Part shown: positions 61,382 through 64,000 of the stretch, in pieces
How the letters are laid out: each line of letters opens with the position of its first letter
Position numbering within the stretch: the first letter of the stretch is position 1
DNA from: Bacteroides sp.
GTDB lineage: Bacteria; Bacteroidota; Bacteroidia; Bacteroidales; Muribaculaceae
Direction: 5' to 3'
DNA: 64,000 nucleotides
NCBI GenBank assembly: GCA_014801815.1
Contig: JAAVDM010000043.1
Coordinates: forward strand, 55,036 to 119,035
The notes under the pieces: generated by a model
The model's database searches: none
Seen by the model: the letters and a program-made list of their open reading frames with translations, nothing else
Told to the model about the DNA's origin: nothing
Made by a program: the position numbers and the translations under genes

Positions 61382-63355
61382 ATGAGTACAAACGAAGAAA
61401 ATCTCACCACCGGTACCGGTCTGCCCGAGAACGCCTTTCGCGAACTTGGCGCCGACGAGCAGTATGTCCCGGTGATGGAGCCTGCCCACGAACAGCGTGA
61501 GGTGACTCCTTACTCAGTCATCACCGGTCTGGTGATGGCTATCGTCTTCAGTGCGGCTGCCGCTTATCTTGGCCTTAAAGTAGGCCAGGTGTTTGAGGCA
61601 GCTATCCCGATTGCTATAATCGCTGTCGGACTTTCAAACGCCCTCGGCAAGAAGAATGCCCTTGGTCAGAATGTCATTATACAGTCGATTGGTGCTTGTT
61701 CGGGTGTGATTGTAGCCGGTGCTATTTTCACACTTCCGGCTCTGTTCATACTTCAGGCTTCCTATCCTGACATAATGGTAGAGTTCTATCAGATTTTCCT
61801 GAGCTCGCTGTTAGGAGGTATACTGGGTATTCTGTTCTTTATTCCTTTCCGCCGTTATTTTGTCAAGGACATGCACGGCAAGTATCCTTTCCCCGAAGCT
61901 ACTGCCACGACACAGGTGCTTGTGTCGGCACAGGCTGCCGGTTCTGAGGGCGGACAGGCCAAGACGCTGATACTGGCTTCGCTTGTAGGCGGTATCTATG
62001 ACTATCTGGTGGCTACGTTCGGCTGGTGGGCCGAAACAATAACCTCGACGGCCTCGTCGGCAGGACAGGCTATCATGGAGAAAACCAAACTGGTGTTGAG
62101 CTGTAACACCGGTGCAGCCCTTTTAGGTCTGGGTTATATCGTCGGTCTCAAGTATGCTTTTGTTATATTTGCCGGTTCTATCTTCGTATGGTGGATAGTG
62201 ATACCTCTTATGGGTACCTACGGTTCGGCTGAATTTACAGCTATGGCACCTGATGCCATATTCAAGGATTATGCCCGTATGATAGGTATCGGCGGTATCG
62301 CTATGGCCGGTGTTATAGGTATCATCAAGTCGTGGGGCATCATCATGCAGGCTGTAGGTCTGGCAGCCCGTGAGCTTAAAGGTAAGAGTGCCGGTGCCAA
62401 GGAAGTACGTTGGCAGCAGGACATCTCGATGAAGCATATAGTATTCTTTATCGTTATCGCACTTGTAGCTGTACTGCTCTTCTTTTGGTTCGGTGTTATC
62501 AACACATTCTGGCAAGCTGCCATAGCTTGGCTCGTGGTTGTGATAATCGCCTTCCTTTTCACTACTGTGGCAGCTAACGCTATCGCTATCGTGGGCAGTA
62601 ACCCTGTGTCGGGTATGACCCTTATGACTCTTATTATTGCTTCGGCTATCTTTGTAGGTATCGGTCTGAGCGGTACAAGCGGTATTGTGGCTTCGATGGT
62701 AATCGGTGGTGTTGTATGTACCGCTCTTTCAATGGCCGGAGGTTTTGTCACCGACCTTAAGATTGGCTATTGGCTCGGTTCTACTCCCAAGAAGCAGGAG
62801 AGCTGGAAATTCCTCGGTACTCTCGTATCTGCCGCTACTGTGGGCGGTGTTATCATGGTGCTCAATCAGGTGTACGGTTTCTCGGGTGAGAATGCACTCG
62901 TAGCGCCTCAGGCCAATGCTATGGCTAAGGTTATCGAACCTCTCATGATGGGTGGTGATACCCCTTGGATTCTTTATATGGTAGGTGCTATTCTTGCACT
63001 TATCCTCAACTGGCTTGGTGTTCCTGCACTGGCTTTCTGCCTCGGTATGTTCATACCTCTGTCGCTTAACACCCCGATGCTTGTTGGTGGCGCCGTAGCT
63101 TACTTCGTCAGCAACCGCAGCAATGACCCGGCTGTCAACGACGCTCGTCGTGACCGTGGTACTCTCATCGCTTCTGGTCTTATCGCCGGTGGTGCTCTGT
63201 TCGGTGTGTTCGCCGCTATAACTCGTTTCGCCGGTTTTGAATACCAGAACCCCGTCCCCTTCGAGACTTGCCAGATTCTTGGCTGCGTAGCTTACGCTCT
63301 CCTTATCGTCTACCTCATTTGGGATGCCCGTCGCGCCAAACCTCTGAGTCGCTAA
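61382..63355 (+). CDS. OPT-family oligopeptide transporter
   Basis: 657 aa. Proton-coupled importer of peptides or metal chelates in the inner membrane, with about 15-16 hydrophobic segments. Family features: VFSAAAAYLGLKVGQVFEAA (about 57-76), QSIGACSGVIVAGAIFTLPA, GKYPFPEATATTQVLVSAQA and a GSNPVSGMTLMT motif near residue 405. Start at 61382 follows AT-rich leader with a weak -7 box. No operon partner; ends in a 30-bp palindrome. Uniformly well-formed, no breaks. Confidence 0.9.
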   Translation: MSTNEENLTTGTGLPENAFRELGADEQYVPVMEPAHEQREVTPYSVITGLVMAIVFSAAAAYLGLKVGQVFEAAIPIAIIAVGLSNALGKKNALGQNVIIQSIGACSGVIVAGAIFTLPALFILQASYPDIMVEFYQIFLSSLLGGILGILFFIPFRRYFVKDMHGKYPFPEATATTQVLVSAQAAGSEGGQAKTLILASLVGGIYDYLVATFGWWAETITSTASSAGQAIMEKTKLVLSCNTGAALLGLGYIVGLKYAFVIFAGSIFVWWIVIPLMGTYGSAEFTAMAPDAIFKDYARMIGIGGIAMAGVIGIIKSWGIIMQAVGLAARELKGKSAGAKEVRWQQDISMKHIVFFIVIALVAVLLFFWFGVINTFWQAAIAWLVVVIIAFLFTTVAANAIAIVGSNPVSGMTLMTLIIASAIFVGIGLSGTSGIVASMVIGGVVCTALSMAGGFVTDLKIGYWLGSTPKKQESWKFLGTLVSAATVGGVIMVLNQVYGFSGENALVAPQANAMAKVIEPLMMGGDTPWILYMVGAILALILNWLGVPALAFCLGMFIPLSLNTPMLVGGAVAYFVSNRSNDPAVNDARRDRGTLIASGLIAGGALFGVFAAITRFAGFEYQNPVPFETCQILGCVAYALLIVYLIWDARRAKPLSR

Positions 63356-63367
63356 TTTCCACTATTA

Positions 63368-63431
63368 ACTCTCACTTAAAAAGCTGTCCTCAATCTTTAC
63401 GAAGATTGAGGACAGCTTTTTAAGTGAGAGT
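63368..63431 (+). terminator. 30-bp perfect stem-loop ending the OPT gene
   Basis: Arms 63368-63397 and 63402-63431 pair perfectly around the tetraloop TACG. 12 nt past the stop codon. Confidence 0.78.
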
Positions 63432-63617
63432 ATACGAGTATATCCGAATTTTTATTACAAAATTTGTAGTAAAAATGCAATTTTGGTTTCCTATTTTAAA
63501 CTCTGTATACTTATAAATGTTCTTAATTAAGAGAGTTATAATAAAGCTGGAATTTTCAATAGTGAAATAATTATTGAAATCTTACGGAATAATAAATATC
63601 TTTATAAACTATAAAAT

Positions 63618-63746
63618 ATGGCAACGATAAATACCATACGAATTACGAATCCTTCTAAGGAGTTGGTCGCTTTTATAGAGAGTATACAACAACGCAAGGA
63701 TGTGCAGATGAAAAAGATGCGCGAACGTTTTTTATCTAAGTGTTAA
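63618..63746 (+). CDS. 42-aa small protein, first of a three-ORF operon
   Basis: MATINTIRITNPSKELVAFI, then ESIQQRKDVQMKKMRERF. Basic and helical in the second half, like short antitoxins or DNA-binding tails. A promoter-like TTG, 20 nt, TATCTTTA (63597-63604, one mismatch) precedes it by 13 nt. Its stop overlaps the next start (TAATG). Unknown function. Confidence 0.55.
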   Translation: MATINTIRITNPSKELVAFIESIQQRKDVQMKKMRERFLSKC

Positions 63747-63889
63747 TGGAGTCTATAGAACAAATATTCTCTGATAAAGAGGGCAATCATTTATTGGTCG
63801 CCCTCTGTTTTTATGATATTGAATATAAACAAGAGGTTTTATGTATACCGGAGGAGTACTCTAATACTAAGATAATAGATATTAAGTAG
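63746..63889 (+). CDS. 47-aa small acidic protein, second of the operon
   Basis: MESIEQIFSDKEGNHLLVAL, then CFYDIEYKQEVLC, ending with SNTKIIDIK. Acidic, where the preceding ORF is basic. Translationally coupled to the previous ORF by TAATG and directly abutting the next (TAGATG). No family recognised. Confidence 0.5.
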   Translation: MESIEQIFSDKEGNHLLVALCFYDIEYKQEVLCIPEEYSNTKIIDIK

Positions 63890-64000
63890 ATGTTGAAAAT
63901 TAGTTTATATCAAAATTTTTGTGGTTGTTGGTGCGTTATAGAGATGAACCATAACAAATACGACTATCGCAAAAATCAAAGTTATACAACTGACAGACAA
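63890..64000 (+). CDS. Third small ORF, runs off the window
   Basis: MLKISLYQNFCGCWCVIEMN, then HNKYDYRKNQSYTTDRQ, open to the edge (37 codons). Starts immediately after the TAG of the preceding ORF. A CGCWC cysteine cluster is noticeable. Too short to classify. Confidence 0.4.
   Translation, partial: MLKISLYQNFCGCWCVIEMNHNKYDYRKNQSYTTDRQ

Noticed and set aside
63601..63746. Pseudogene or transposase fragment at the window end
   Set aside because: The three ORFs are intact and tightly coupled, which is not expected of random fragments.
1..64000. tRNA, rRNA or CRISPR loci
   Set aside because: I looked for T-loop GTTCRAATC patterns in the intergenic gaps and for regularly spaced direct repeats and found none. 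No rRNA-like sequence was seen.

Overview
The window reads as chromosomal DNA of a gut Bacteroidales bacterium, most like the Muribaculaceae. The support is: Bacteroidetes-type promoters (-7 box TAnnTTTG, sometimes with TTG or TTTG about 20 nt upstream) before many genes; no strong Shine-Dalgarno sites; an ECF sigma / DUF4974 / STN-TonB receptor / DUF4249 group; secreted proteins with type IX-like C-terminal tails; a fimbrillin-family lipoprotein; and family-typical GHL10, DUF3089, DUF6155 and S9 proteins. I could not run any search, so taxonomy and names rest on motif and family recognition.

Layout. 1-3.4 kb is decayed accessory DNA: an MqsR-like toxin gene with an internal stop next to an intact HTH-Panacea antitoxin, a GC-richer structured patch, ORF remnants and a membrane protein. 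3.6-13.7 kb holds an SLC13-type transporter, a secreted protein, manA, a DUF3089 lipoprotein, a 1192-aa GLUG-repeat secreted protein and a YbjN-like protein. 14.1-17.1 kb is a LytS/LytR two-component pair with a tandem repeat in its leader. 17.1-30.4 kb is mostly housekeeping: a TrmH-type methyltransferase with sbcC and sbcD, pepP, a secreted protein, an AspT-type transporter, pyk and gluQ. 30.7-39.1 kb has an OmpA lipoprotein, DUF6155 and an ECF sigma gene separated from its DUF4974 partner, TonB receptor and DUF4249 lipoprotein by an AT-rich methyltransferase + HNH nuclease cassette.

The most unusual region is 39.1-44.5 kb. A 42-aa leader-like peptide gene was followed, 10 nt later, by a fimbrillin-type lipoprotein gene. 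A 1221-bp IS4-family element with a 9-bp target duplication landed inside that lipoprotein's signal peptide and supplies a new in-frame start codon. Downstream lie an HPr-kinase-like gene frameshifted in a T7 run and cut short, and a peptide-type ABC transporter lacking its N-terminus; the two meet at what looks like a deletion junction. I read this as a decaying peptide maturation/export locus. 44.5-63.4 kb is again mostly core: valS, GHL10, TIGR02757, an S9 peptidase with an FKBP lipoprotein, lemA, glyS, a candidate structured ncRNA, mdh, an outer-membrane barrel receptor, a DUF975 protein and an OPT transporter. The window ends in an operon of three tiny ORFs, the last running off the edge.

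Two genome-wide habits stand out. Most transcription units end in very long perfect palindromes (up to 34 bp per arm). An approximately 180-bp terminal-inverted-repeat element is present in two full copies and as three solo ends.
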